Shown: one piece after another, positions 34,241-42,011 of the stretch
How positions within the stretch are numbered: position 1 is the stretch's first letter
Layout: the number at the start of each line of letters is the position of its first letter
Assembly (NCBI RefSeq): GCF_016458235.1
Contig: NZ_JAEMHK010000004.1
Span: forward strand, 248,001 to 312,000
Source: Geomonas propionica
GTDB lineage: Bacteria > Desulfobacterota > Desulfuromonadia > Geobacterales > Geobacteraceae
DNA: 64,000 nt
Direction: 5' to 3'
The notes under the pieces: generated by a model
The model's input: the letters and a program-made list of their open reading frames with translations, nothing else
What the model was told of the DNA's origin: nothing
The model's database searches: none
Made by a program: the position numbers and the translations under genes

Positions 34241-34726
34241 TCAGGCATCTTTCCTTTTCAGTTCCACGCCGACCTTGGCCAGCTCTTCGACCACCAGGGC
34301 GGCCACCTTCTCGAGCCCGGCCTGAAGCGGCGGGGTGAGCTGGTCGCCCGGGTCGAGGGACTTGGCAACAATACCAAAGAAGGTGAGGTCAGGCTTCGGC
34401 GCATCGCGCATTTCGGAGATCAGGAGCATCTCCTGAAGGCCGATCTGGTGCGGCGACATCTTGACCGGGATGTTCTTCAGCATGATGTCTTCGCGCTCGT
34501 AGCGGAAGATGTCACCCGGCTCGCCCTTGGCCTGCACCACGTCCACCAGGATGACCTTGTCGGCCTCCTCGAACTTGAAGTGCACCATGATGCCCAAGGT
34601 GCCGCCGTCGTAAAGTTCGACGTTCTCCGGGATCTGGTAATGCTGCTCTAAATGTCTAACGAAATGGACGCCGAACCCCTCGTCGGAGAGGATCAGGTTG
34701 CCGGCGCCATAGATGAGAACCTGCAT
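34241..34726 (-). CDS. hybP: Hydrogenase maturation protease (HyaD/HybD family)
   Basis: 161-residue endopeptidase that removes the C-terminal peptide of the large subunit once nickel is in place. The nickel-sensing residues are visible: Glu in NLILSDEGFGVH (~15), Asp in ELYDGGTLG (~61) and His in KMSPHQIGL (~92). GGAGG lies three bases before the ATG. It follows hybL after a 299-base gap with repeats and precedes tatA. The partner substrate is probably HybL, whose tail past DPCIACAVH is 15 residues. Confidence 0.95.
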   Translation of the reverse strand: MQVLIYGAGNLILSDEGFGVHFVRHLEQHYQIPENVELYDGGTLGIMVHFKFEEADKVILVDVVQAKGEPGDIFRYEREDIMLKNIPVKMSPHQIGLQEMLLISEMRDAPKPDLTFFGIVAKSLDPGDQLTPPLQAGLEKVAALVVEELAKVGVELKRKDA

Positions 34727-34756
34727 ATAACCTCCAGAAAAAAAGAAAGACCGGGG

Positions 34757-34796
34757 GGAAAACCAGGGGCTAGGAACTAGGGACTGGGGGCTAGCA
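34757..34796. repeat. CTAG-rich direct repeat tract
   Basis: Near-tandem units of the form GGGGCTAGGAACTAGGGACT ending in GGGGGCTAG. Short, low-complexity, non-coding. It lies between hybL and the protease gene. Confidence 0.45.
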
Positions 34797-34946
34797 AAAC
34801 CAGGCTCTAAATTAAACGAGTACCGGCGGCGGCACAAGCTTTTTTCGCTGGCGCGCGCCCCCTAGGCCTTGTGGAATTGCCGAATCTGTGCCGCCCTACC
34901 CAACATACCTAACCGCTGTTCTCCAGTCCCGGCCACCATCTGCGAG

Positions 34947-35022
34947 AGGGGGACCGGCACCTGCGGAGCCAGTCCCCTGCCCGTTGATGGGGACTGGCTC
35001 CGTGAGGTGCCAGTCCCCTTTC
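34947..35022. repeat. Long hairpin repeat downstream of hybL
   Basis: Two ~29-base arms (GGGGACCGGCACCTGCGGAG... and ...CTCCGTGAGGTGCCAGTCCCC) separated by about eleven bases form a long near-perfect stem immediately after the hybL stop. A single arm of the same family recurs at 40314-40345. It may attenuate read-through from the structural genes into the maturation genes. Confidence 0.7.
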
Positions 35023-35025
35023 GCC

Positions 35026-36705
35026 CTACAGTACCTTGACCTTGGTGATCTCTGCCCCTTCCGGGTCCACGGTGTGGACGGCGCAGGCGATGCACGGGTC
35101 GAAGGAGTGGATGGTACGCAGCACCTCGAGCGGTTTGCTGGCGTCGGCGATCGGGTTGCCCACCAGCGATGCCTCGTAGGGACCGAGTTCGCCCTTGTCG
35201 TTTCTCGGCGCGGCGTTCCAGGTCGAGGGAACGACGGCCTGGTAGTTCTCAATCTTTTTGTTCTTGATCACGATCCAGTGGGACAGGGTGCCGCGCGGCG
35301 CCTCGTGGAAGCCGACGCCCCTGTACTCGCCTTTCGGGATCACGGTGTGGTTGGCGTAGGTCTGGTCGCCGGAAGCGATGTTGGCGATCAGCTTGTCCAG
35401 GTTATCCAGCGACAGGTCGGCCATGACGTGGGCGCGAGCGCCGCGGCAGAAGAGGCGGCCCATGGTGGAGTGGATGTCTCCGAGCGAAATGCCCAGGGCG
35501 GAAACGGCGCCGTCCACGAGCTTCTTGACCTTCGGGTTTCCTGCGGCGTAAGCGGCCATGATCTGTGCCGGCGGACCGACCTGGACCGGCTTGCCGTCGA
35601 GGGTCGGAGCCTTGCACCAGGAGTACTTGCCGTTTTCTTTGAAGTCGGTGTAGTCCGGCTTGGTCTCGCCGTCCCAAGGATGCAGGGTGCCGTTACCCTC
35701 GTACCAGGCGTGGGTGACGTTCTCCTTGATGTTCTTGATCAGGTAGTCGTCGCGGTGATCTTTGACCATCCTGATGCCGCCGATGTTGCCGCCCATGACG
35801 ACGCCGCCCGGCAGCATGAACTTGGTGTTCTTGGTATCTTCCGGGAACTCCGGCACCGCCATGTAGTTGGTGACGCCCGCGCCGTACTTGAACCAGTCCT
35901 TGTAGGCGCCGGCGATGGCGAGGAGGTCCGGATAGTAGACCTTCTGGACGAAGTCGCGGGTCTCTTCCATCAGGGTCCTGAGGTAAATCAGGCGCTCCAT
36001 GTTGAGGGTCGCGATGTTCTCGGTGTTGATCGCGGTGGCGACGCCGCCGACCACGAGGTTCTGGATGTGCGGGTTCTTGCCGCCGAGGATCGCGGTGGCC
36101 TGGGAAGCCTTCCGCTGGTAGTCGAGTGCCTTCAGGTAGTGGGCGACCGCCATCAGGTTCACTTCCGGGGAGAGTTTCATCGCCGGGTGGCCCCAGTAGC
36201 CGGTAGCGAAGATGCCGAGCTTGCCGCCGGCTACGAACGCCTTCAGCTTGTCCTGCACCGCCTTGAACTCCTTCTCGGAGTTGCCCGGCCAGTCGGAGAT
36301 GCTCTGCGCGATCTGCGCGGTCTTCTTGGGATCGGCCTTCAGCGCGGAGACGATGTCGACCCAGTCGAGAGCCGAGAGGTGGTAGAAGTGGACGATGTGG
36401 TCCTGCACCGAGTGCTGCGCGATCATGATGTTACGGATGTACTGCGCGTTCAGCGGCACCTCGACGTCGAGGGCGTGCTCGACGGCGCGGATGGAAGAGA
36501 TGGCGTGCACGGTGGTGCAGACGCCGCAGAAACGCTGCACGAAGCTCCAGGCGTCCTCCGGGGCGCGCCCCTTGAGGATGACCTCGATGCCGCGCCACAT
36601 CTGGGCGGAGGACCAGGCGTTGGTGACCTTGCCGCCGTTTGCTTCGACATCGATCCTCAGATGTCCTTCGATTCGGGTGATGGGATCAAGCGTGATTCTA
36701 GACAT
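35026..36705 (-). CDS. hybL: NiFe uptake hydrogenase large subunit
   Basis: 559-residue catalytic subunit of a group 1 periplasmic NiFe hydrogenase. The four Ni ligands are in RFCGVCTTVHA (~60) and DPCIACAVH near the C-terminus. The tail beyond the last His (TVDPEGAEITKVKVL) is the peptide removed by the maturation protease. The N-terminal ITLDPITRIEGHLRIDVE is typical. It is exported with HybS by the Tat system, having no signal of its own. It is the fourth gene after hybS-hybA-hybB, 34 bases past hybB. Confidence 0.98.
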   Translation of the reverse strand: MSRITLDPITRIEGHLRIDVEANGGKVTNAWSSAQMWRGIEVILKGRAPEDAWSFVQRFCGVCTTVHAISSIRAVEHALDVEVPLNAQYIRNIMIAQHSVQDHIVHFYHLSALDWVDIVSALKADPKKTAQIAQSISDWPGNSEKEFKAVQDKLKAFVAGGKLGIFATGYWGHPAMKLSPEVNLMAVAHYLKALDYQRKASQATAILGGKNPHIQNLVVGGVATAINTENIATLNMERLIYLRTLMEETRDFVQKVYYPDLLAIAGAYKDWFKYGAGVTNYMAVPEFPEDTKNTKFMLPGGVVMGGNIGGIRMVKDHRDDYLIKNIKENVTHAWYEGNGTLHPWDGETKPDYTDFKENGKYSWCKAPTLDGKPVQVGPPAQIMAAYAAGNPKVKKLVDGAVSALGISLGDIHSTMGRLFCRGARAHVMADLSLDNLDKLIANIASGDQTYANHTVIPKGEYRGVGFHEAPRGTLSHWIVIKNKKIENYQAVVPSTWNAAPRNDKGELGPYEASLVGNPIADASKPLEVLRTIHSFDPCIACAVHTVDPEGAEITKVKVL

Positions 36706-36739
36706 TTATTCCTCCAAAAGGCTTATTGCTTAATTAATG

Positions 36740-38077
36740 TTAGTGCGCGTGCGCCTCGCCGGCCGGCAGAGTTTTTTCTGCCTCGGCACCCTTGTGCTTC
36801 TTCGCGTGTCCCTTCTTCTTGTGGGCGCCGTGCAGGTCCATGTTGGGCAGAACCGGGAACAGCGCCACGAAGACCTTGTAGCCCAAGATCTCCAGGGCCA
36901 CGATGCCGACCGTGATCATCACCTCGGCGAAGGAGGGGAAGTACTTCCAACCCTGGCCCGGGTTGAAGCCGATCAGGTAGACGTTGAAGCGGTACAGGGC
37001 GCCGCCCAGGACGATCATGGACGCCGAGATGAAGAGCCAGCGTGCCGACCTTCTGCACTTCTTGACGAAGAGGATCAGCGAACCGCCTGCGATGAGCAGG
37101 AACTCGGTCATGAACCAGCCGGAGTAAAAGTCGCCCTTGAGCGCCGCGTGAATCTGGCCGCGATAGGACAGGTCGCCGATGACGACGGTAAGCCAGATCA
37201 CGGTAACAAACGGGATCAGCCCGGCCAGGCCGGAGAGTTCCTCGATCTCGAAGGGACGCTTGAAGGAGTAGCTCGAGATGATCGACTCGAGGATGGCGAT
37301 GGAGTAGCCGATGAAGACGCAGTTCAAAAGGAACAGAAGCGGCAAGAAGCCGGTGTGCCAGAGAGGATGCAGCTTGGTGGAGGCGATAAGGAGCAGGCTC
37401 CCCAGCGAGGACTGGTGCATGGTCGGCAGCGTGATGCCAAGGACGATGAAGAAAATGAGGACCTTGTTCAGGCGCGGGTTGAGCCAGGCCGCTCCCAGGC
37501 GCACCATCTCCAGCTTGTCCTCCATGGTCTTCTTGTCCGGTGCTATCTTCGGGTGCAGCCAGTTGCGGATCGCGTTCATGCGATCCCACTTGCTCTTCTC
37601 GATCGAGGTGAGGATCGCCGGGAGGAACTCGAGGATGAGGACCGTGGAGTAGGCCATGACGCAGAGCGCTACCTCGAACATGGCGGAGTTCGCCTGCCAC
37701 TTGCTCGGGATGAAGAAGTTGTATGCGTTCCAGGGACGACCCAGGTCGACCATGACCGAGAAGCCGGCCAGGCCGTAGCCGAACATGGAGGTGAGGATCG
37801 CGGAGCGGATCATCGGGTGGTACTGCATCCGGTTCCTGATGTAGACCAGGATGGCGACCGCGTAGCCGCCGCAGGCGATTGCCGTGCCGGTGGCGACGTC
37901 GTAGGTGATCCAGATACCCCAGGGGTAGCCGTCGCTCATGTTGGAGACGGCGCCGATACCCTTCACGTAGCGCACACCGACGAAGTAGAAGCCGAGCAGC
38001 ACGATGGAGAGGAGGATGAAGAAGGATTTGGTAAAGATTCTACCTTCCAGCTTCTGGTATTCTTCACTGTGTCCCAT
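36740..38077 (-). CDS. hybB: HybB/NrfD-family integral membrane quinone-interacting subunit
   Basis: 445-residue NrfD-like protein with about ten membrane helices that should pass electrons from the hydrogenase to menaquinone. Recognisable NrfD elements: DGYPWGIWITYDVATGTAIACGGYA, the conserved acidic and Arg residues in VMVDLGRPWNAYNFF, THQSSLGSLLLIASTKLHPLWHT (as TMHQSSLGS). The C-terminal ~35 residues are His/Lys-rich (KKKGHAKKHKGAEAEK). The ATG overlaps the hybA stop by one base (38077). Confidence 0.95.
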   Translation of the reverse strand: MGHSEEYQKLEGRIFTKSFFILLSIVLLGFYFVGVRYVKGIGAVSNMSDGYPWGIWITYDVATGTAIACGGYAVAILVYIRNRMQYHPMIRSAILTSMFGYGLAGFSVMVDLGRPWNAYNFFIPSKWQANSAMFEVALCVMAYSTVLILEFLPAILTSIEKSKWDRMNAIRNWLHPKIAPDKKTMEDKLEMVRLGAAWLNPRLNKVLIFFIVLGITLPTMHQSSLGSLLLIASTKLHPLWHTGFLPLLFLLNCVFIGYSIAILESIISSYSFKRPFEIEELSGLAGLIPFVTVIWLTVVIGDLSYRGQIHAALKGDFYSGWFMTEFLLIAGGSLILFVKKCRRSARWLFISASMIVLGGALYRFNVYLIGFNPGQGWKYFPSFAEVMITVGIVALEILGYKVFVALFPVLPNMDLHGAHKKKGHAKKHKGAEAEKTLPAGEAHAH

Positions 38078-39003
38078 TACTTACCCCCCTTCTTGTGATC
38101 GTCGTCGTGCCCCTGGTGTTTCTTCATGTTCTTCACCGCAATGAAGCAGAGGGTGCTGTACAGCGCCACCGGGGCGATGAAGCCCTTGTAGATGGTGTGC
38201 TGGATCTTCTCGGAGAACTCGGCGGGAGCTTCCGGCTTGATCTCGGGGAGACCGAGCTTGTTGAACGGCATGGAGGCGAGGTAGAGGTGGTTGGTGCCCC
38301 CCCCTTCGTGCTCGCCGTAGACGTGGGCCACGTACTTGTCGGGCGCGTCCTTGAGCCTCTGGTGCGCCTCCTCCAGGAGGTCCTTTCTCTTGCCGAACTT
38401 GATGGCGCCGGCCGGGCAGGTCTCGGCGCAGGCCGTAATCCCCTTCTCGCGCAGGTTGGTCGACTTGCACAGGTCGCATTTCACGATCTGCGGCACCGCC
38501 TTCTCCCATTGGAACTTCGGGATGTTGTACGGGCAGGCGATCTGGCAGTAGCGGCAGCCGATACAGGTGTTCTTGTTGTAATCGACGATGCCGGAGACCT
38601 TCTCCTTGGTCATGGCCGAAACCGGGCAGACCGAAACGCAGGAGGGCTTCTGGCAGTGCATGCAGGAGTACTTCACGTAGCTCCAGCGTTTCTCGCTCTC
38701 CTTGAACAGCTTGATCAGGGTGCGGGTTGAGCCGGAGAGGTCGCTCGGGGCATCCCACAGACCATCCTCGTCGAACTTCGCCTTCTCGTAGGAGAGTGAG
38801 CCGTAGTCGGAGTTGACCCTTTTGCAGGCCGACATGCACGCCTTGCAGCCGACGCACTTGGTGGCGTCGTAGAGCATGCCGAGCTCATCGTTGTTGACCT
38901 GGAGTCCCTCGTTGGCCAGGGCGCTACCCGCGCCGCAGGCCACAAGCCCTGCACCGGCGGCGCCGGCGAGCTTGAGGAAATCGCGTCTACTTGTCTTTTT
39001 CAT
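38077..39003 (-). CDS. hybA: HybA-like Tat-exported FeS electron transfer subunit
   Basis: 308-residue periplasmic ferredoxin-type subunit between HybS/L and HybB. Tat signal SRRDFLKLAGAAGAG at residues 5-19. Four [4Fe-4S] cluster motifs: CVGCKACMSACK, CMHCQKPSCVSVCP, CIGCRYCQIACPY and CDLC...CAETCPAGAI. A C-terminal membrane helix (FIAPVALYSTLCFIAVKN) anchors it. The start at 39003 has AGGAGG six bases upstream; an ATG six bases earlier abuts that site. It overlaps the 3' end of hybS by 17 bases. Confidence 0.95.
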   Translation of the reverse strand: MKKTSRRDFLKLAGAAGAGLVACGAGSALANEGLQVNNDELGMLYDATKCVGCKACMSACKRVNSDYGSLSYEKAKFDEDGLWDAPSDLSGSTRTLIKLFKESEKRWSYVKYSCMHCQKPSCVSVCPVSAMTKEKVSGIVDYNKNTCIGCRYCQIACPYNIPKFQWEKAVPQIVKCDLCKSTNLREKGITACAETCPAGAIKFGKRKDLLEEAHQRLKDAPDKYVAHVYGEHEGGGTNHLYLASMPFNKLGLPEIKPEAPAEFSEKIQHTIYKGFIAPVALYSTLCFIAVKNMKKHQGHDDDHKKGGK

Positions 39004-40096
39004 GGGCATCCTCCTGCGCCTCGCCGGCCGGAAGCTTCTTGGCGAGCATCGCGCCGGCGCCGAGTGCCGCACCTGCCGCGAGACCGACGAAGCCGGTGGT
39101 CAGCGGGTCCGGACCCTTCCCTTTTTCCTTCAGGTCCACCGGGGCGTAGCTGTCGAACGGCGTCGGCTCGTGGATCTGCACCTTCTCTGCGATGGCGGTC
39201 TTGAAGAGGATGTCCGGCTCGGTGCAGCCGATGCAGGGGTGACCGATGGAAACCGGCCAGGCGCCGACATCGTTGAAGCGCTGCACGGAGCAGTTGGCGT
39301 AGGTCGCGGGGCCCTTGCAGCCCAGTTTGTACAGGCAGTAGCCCTGGGCGTGGGTCGGGTCGCCGTACGCCTTGGCGAAGCGGCCGGCGTCAAAGTGCGG
39401 ACGACGCTCGCAGTGCTCGTGGATCCTTCTGCCGTAGGCGAACTTCGGACGGCCCAGCTGATCCAACTCGGGCAGCTTCTTGAAGGTCAGGTAGTACAGC
39501 ACGGTGGACAGGAAGTTGTAGGGGTTCGGCGGACAGCCCGGGATGTTGATGATCGGCTTATCCTTGATGATGTCCTTCACGCCGACCGCGCCGGTCGGGT
39601 TCGGGGAGACTGACTGGATGCCGCCGTAGGAGGCGCAGGTGCCGATAGCGATGATGGCGGCGGCGCCTTCGGCCGCGTGCTGCAGGGACTCGAGGGCGGT
39701 CCTGCCGGAGACCTTGCAGAAGATGCCGTTCTGCTTGGTCGGGATGGCGCCTTCCACGACCAGGATGTACTTGCCGTGGTTGGCCTTCATGGAATCATGC
39801 AGAGCCTGCTCGGCCTGGTGCCCGGCGCCGACCATGAGGGTCTCGTGATAGTCCAGCGAGATCATGTCCAGGATCAAGGTGGAAATGGTCGGGTGGGACG
39901 AACGCAACAGCGACTCCGAGCAACCGGTGCACTCCTGGAAGTGAAGCCAAATCACCGCAGGGTTGCCGTTTTTCTCAACGGCCTCGGCCACCTGCGTATG
40001 CATGGCGAAGGGAAGCCCCATCATCGCGGTGGCGGTGACACAGGCCTTCATGAAACTCCTGCGGGTGACCCCTTCGCAAAACATCTCTTCTTTCAT
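38987..40096 (-). CDS. hybS: NiFe uptake hydrogenase small subunit
   Basis: 369-residue FeS subunit with a Tat signal (TRRSFMKACVTATAMMG) that exports the heterodimer. Cluster ligands: proximal ECTGCSESLLR and GTCASYGGI with GCPPNP; medial and distal clusters in HEHCERRPHF, GYCLYKLGCKGP and HPCIGCTEPD. A C-terminal membrane anchor (GFVGLAAGAALGAGAML) is present. Strong GGAGG before the ATG. It is the first gene of the sigma-54-driven operon. Confidence 0.98.
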   Translation of the reverse strand: MKEEMFCEGVTRRSFMKACVTATAMMGLPFAMHTQVAEAVEKNGNPAVIWLHFQECTGCSESLLRSSHPTISTLILDMISLDYHETLMVGAGHQAEQALHDSMKANHGKYILVVEGAIPTKQNGIFCKVSGRTALESLQHAAEGAAAIIAIGTCASYGGIQSVSPNPTGAVGVKDIIKDKPIINIPGCPPNPYNFLSTVLYYLTFKKLPELDQLGRPKFAYGRRIHEHCERRPHFDAGRFAKAYGDPTHAQGYCLYKLGCKGPATYANCSVQRFNDVGAWPVSIGHPCIGCTEPDILFKTAIAEKVQIHEPTPFDSYAPVDLKEKGKGPDPLTTGFVGLAAGAALGAGAMLAKKLPAGEAQEDAHEKDK

Positions 40097-40134
40097 AACA
40101 AGCCTCCTCGAGATAAATCAAACCGCCCGTATAC

Positions 40135-40150
40135 GGCAACACCCGTGCCA
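40135..40150 (-). promoter_or_regulatory. Sigma-54 promoter of the hyb hydrogenase operon
   Basis: On the minus strand TGGCACGGGTGTTGCC: GG and GC ten bases apart, a near-perfect -24/-12 element. The hybS ATG is 39 bases downstream of the element. Confidence 0.82.
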
Positions 40151-40197
40151 ATCCGGTAAACAAAATTTGAAATTGTAATACACTGGAATCACTGGGC

Positions 40198-40240
40198 AAA
40201 AAAAAGGGCGCCCGCGGAAGCTCTCCGCGCGGCGCCTTTC
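40198..40240 (-). terminator. Terminator between hypA and hybS
   Basis: On the minus strand a GC-rich stem (GGCGCCGCGCGGA pairing with TCCGCGGGCGCC around AGCT) is followed by T8. It isolates hypA from the sigma-54-driven hybS operon. Confidence 0.8.
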
Positions 40241-40313
40241 TTTGCCTCATTTTGTTGGGTACTTCTGTCCCTGCTTTGTATCATTTTGTCCCAAGGGTGG
40301 AAAAAGGGAGAAA

Positions 40314-40345
40314 GGGGGACAGGCACCTGCGGAGCCAGTCCCCGT
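40314..40345. repeat. Single arm of the GGGGAC/GGAGCCAGTCCCC repeat family
   Basis: GGGGGACAGGCACCTGCGGA continuing to GCCAGTCCCC, nearly identical to the left arm at 34947-34975. It lies at the hypA stop. The matching inverse arm is absent, unlike the copy after hybL. Confidence 0.6.
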
Positions 40346-40677
40346 CATTCCAGCTCCAACTCCTTTACCCTCAGTTCCTCTCCCGAGACGATGGCGAGGC
40401 CGAAGGCGCCACACCCGGGACAGGGGGAGAAGAGGCTTTGCAGGGGAAATTCACCGTGACAGGCGGGGCAGGTTCCCCGGCCAGACACCTCCTCGATGGT
40501 CAGCTTGGCACCCTCCAGCAGGGTCCCCTTGGTGCAGGCCTCGAAGCAGAATTCCACGCTCTCCGGCACCACCCCGGACAGCTCCCCGATCTCGAGAACC
40601 ACCTCTATAACCTTGCGCCCCGCCGCGTGCCCCTCACAGATCTCCACCACGCTCTGGGTTATGCTCATCTCGTGCAT
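40345..40677 (-). CDS. hypA: Hydrogenase nickel insertion protein HypA
   Basis: 110-residue metallochaperone. The N-terminal MHEMSITQSVVEIC carries the His2 nickel ligand. The zinc site is CPACHGEFPLQSLFSPCPGCG at about residues 70-90. It delivers nickel with HypB. Unlike the other hyp genes it lies upstream of the hyb operon, behind a histidine kinase gene, and is cut off by a terminator, so its expression may be independent. Its ribosome-binding site can be sequestered in a six-base-pair hairpin (40682-40701). Confidence 0.96.
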   Translation of the reverse strand: MHEMSITQSVVEICEGHAAGRKVIEVVLEIGELSGVVPESVEFCFEACTKGTLLEGAKLTIEEVSGRGTCPACHGEFPLQSLFSPCPGCGAFGLAIVSGEELRVKELELE

Positions 40678-40681
40678 GCCG

Positions 40682-40701
40682 CCTCCATTTTAATGTGGAG
40701 G
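40682..40701 (-). promoter_or_regulatory. Hairpin sequestering the hypA ribosome-binding site
   Basis: On the minus strand CCTCCA, an eight-base A/T-rich loop, then TGGAGG, with the ATG four bases after the GGAGG. The stem pairs the whole Shine-Dalgarno sequence. Confidence 0.45.
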
Positions 40702-40739
40702 GATGATAGCAGATCGGTGCCCGCAGCAAAAGGGGCTTT

Positions 40740-41660
40740 TCAGGTGATGCACGACTGCAGCGTGAAGAAGAAGGTGGCTCCCTTGTCGATCTCTCCTTCG
40801 GCCCAGATGCGCCCACCGTGGCGGTTGATGATGCGCTGCACCGTGGTGAGGCCGATGCCGTTACCCGGGAACTCGCTGGAGCTGTGCAGGCGCTGGAAGG
40901 CGTGGAACATCTTTTCGGAATTGGCCATATCGAAGCCGATGCCGTTGTCCTTCACGAAGCAGGTCTTGTCCGAGGCACTCTCCTGGGCACCAAACTCGAT
41001 GCGGGCCACCTCGCGCATCTGGCTGAACTTCCAGGCGTTTCTCAACAGGTTCTTTATGGCGATCTCGAGCAGGTTGTGGTCGCCGAAGGTGCGGATACGG
41101 GGCTGGATCACGAACTCGACCTTGCGCTCAGGGGTTCCCTGCGCCAGATCCGCCGCGGTGTCGCTGACAATCTCGGAGAGATCGACCACTTCGCGCTTCA
41201 GGCTCAGGTAGGAGAGTTGGGAGAGCTGCAAAAGCGCCTCGATCAGCTCGTTCATGTGCTGGCTCGATTTGAAGATGCGCTCCAGGTAATCCATCCCCTC
41301 CAGGTCCAGCCTGCCGGCATACTGCTCCTGCAATGCCCGGGTGAAGCCGCAGATCCTGCGCAGCGGGGCGCACAGGTCGTGTGCCACCGAGTAGTTGAAG
41401 GCCTCGAGGTCCCTGTTGATCGACTCGAGCCGCTCGGTCTGTTCGGTGAGCAGGCGCTCCACCTGCTGGGTCAGCAGGCTGATCTCCTCATTGTTGGGTC
41501 GCTCCAGGAGCATGTTGCGTATGGTCTCCAGGGAGGTATGGACAGCCGACTTGAGATCTACCGCGTAAGACGCGTTCAGCATGCTGGACGCTATTTCCTT
41601 GTCGATGGTCAAAAAACGGCCCTCCCCGTTGTTCCTCTTCGCCTTGTACGTATCGGTCAT
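40740..41660 (-). CDS. Soluble histidine kinase
   Basis: 306-residue kinase without membrane segments. Residues ~1-80 have no recognised sensor fold and include a probable coiled coil (ISLLTQQVERLLTEQTERLESINRDLE). HisKA phospho-acceptor in FNYSVAHDLCAPLRRI (~95), N box LLRNAWKFS, G1 DNGIGFDM, G2 GNGIGLTTVQRII. This H-box type with a short N-terminus resembles bacteriophytochrome-derived kinases lacking the photosensory part. The start MTDTYKAK has GGGGGTG upstream. hypA lies 62 bases downstream in the same direction. No receiver gene is adjacent; the nearest one starts about 2.3 kb upstream. Confidence 0.88.
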   Translation of the reverse strand: MTDTYKAKRNNGEGRFLTIDKEIASSMLNASYAVDLKSAVHTSLETIRNMLLERPNNEEISLLTQQVERLLTEQTERLESINRDLEAFNYSVAHDLCAPLRRICGFTRALQEQYAGRLDLEGMDYLERIFKSSQHMNELIEALLQLSQLSYLSLKREVVDLSEIVSDTAADLAQGTPERKVEFVIQPRIRTFGDHNLLEIAIKNLLRNAWKFSQMREVARIEFGAQESASDKTCFVKDNGIGFDMANSEKMFHAFQRLHSSSEFPGNGIGLTTVQRIINRHGGRIWAEGEIDKGATFFFTLQSCIT

Positions 41661-42011
41661 GGGGCACCCCCTGTTGACCTGCACCCCCGAGGGGGCTTCC
41701 GTGACGCCTTCCCGTGCACCTGCAGCGGCCGCAGACCGCTGTACGGGATAGACGTCCCAGCTCCACTGTCATCCCCGTCCCGACCTTTGCCGCGGGGTTC
41801 GTCCTGTTATTGTCAGCAGCAACCGTGCCGACAACGTCTTGCCACCCTGTCCTCGTAATTTCGGCTACTTGTCCGGGTATACGCCTCAACTGCGCGCCGG
41901 GTCCGGCAATAAAGGTTTACCTGTTTCATGGCAGATGGCGCCGGGGCCTTGCTGGAGGCGGGTCACTGGTAGGCAACGTTTGTGGCAGGTGCAACGTCGG
42001 TTGCAGACGGC
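41661..42011. other. Intergenic region without a recognisable gene
   Basis: About 350 bases between the NtrC-type regulator and the soluble kinase. Short open frames are present on both strands, but none has family likeness together with a good ribosome-binding site. I find no clear terminator, promoter or RNA structure. Confidence 0.4.

Noticed and set aside
34888..36915. 675-codon plus-strand open frame across hybL
   Set aside because: Antisense to a clear NiFe large subunit; low-complexity Val/Asp/Gly translation and no ribosome-binding site.
28309..40677. Horizontal transfer of the hydrogenase island
   Set aside because: Base composition looks like that of neighbouring genes, no flanking integrase, tRNA or direct repeats are seen, and the gene order matches known Geobacter hyb operons.
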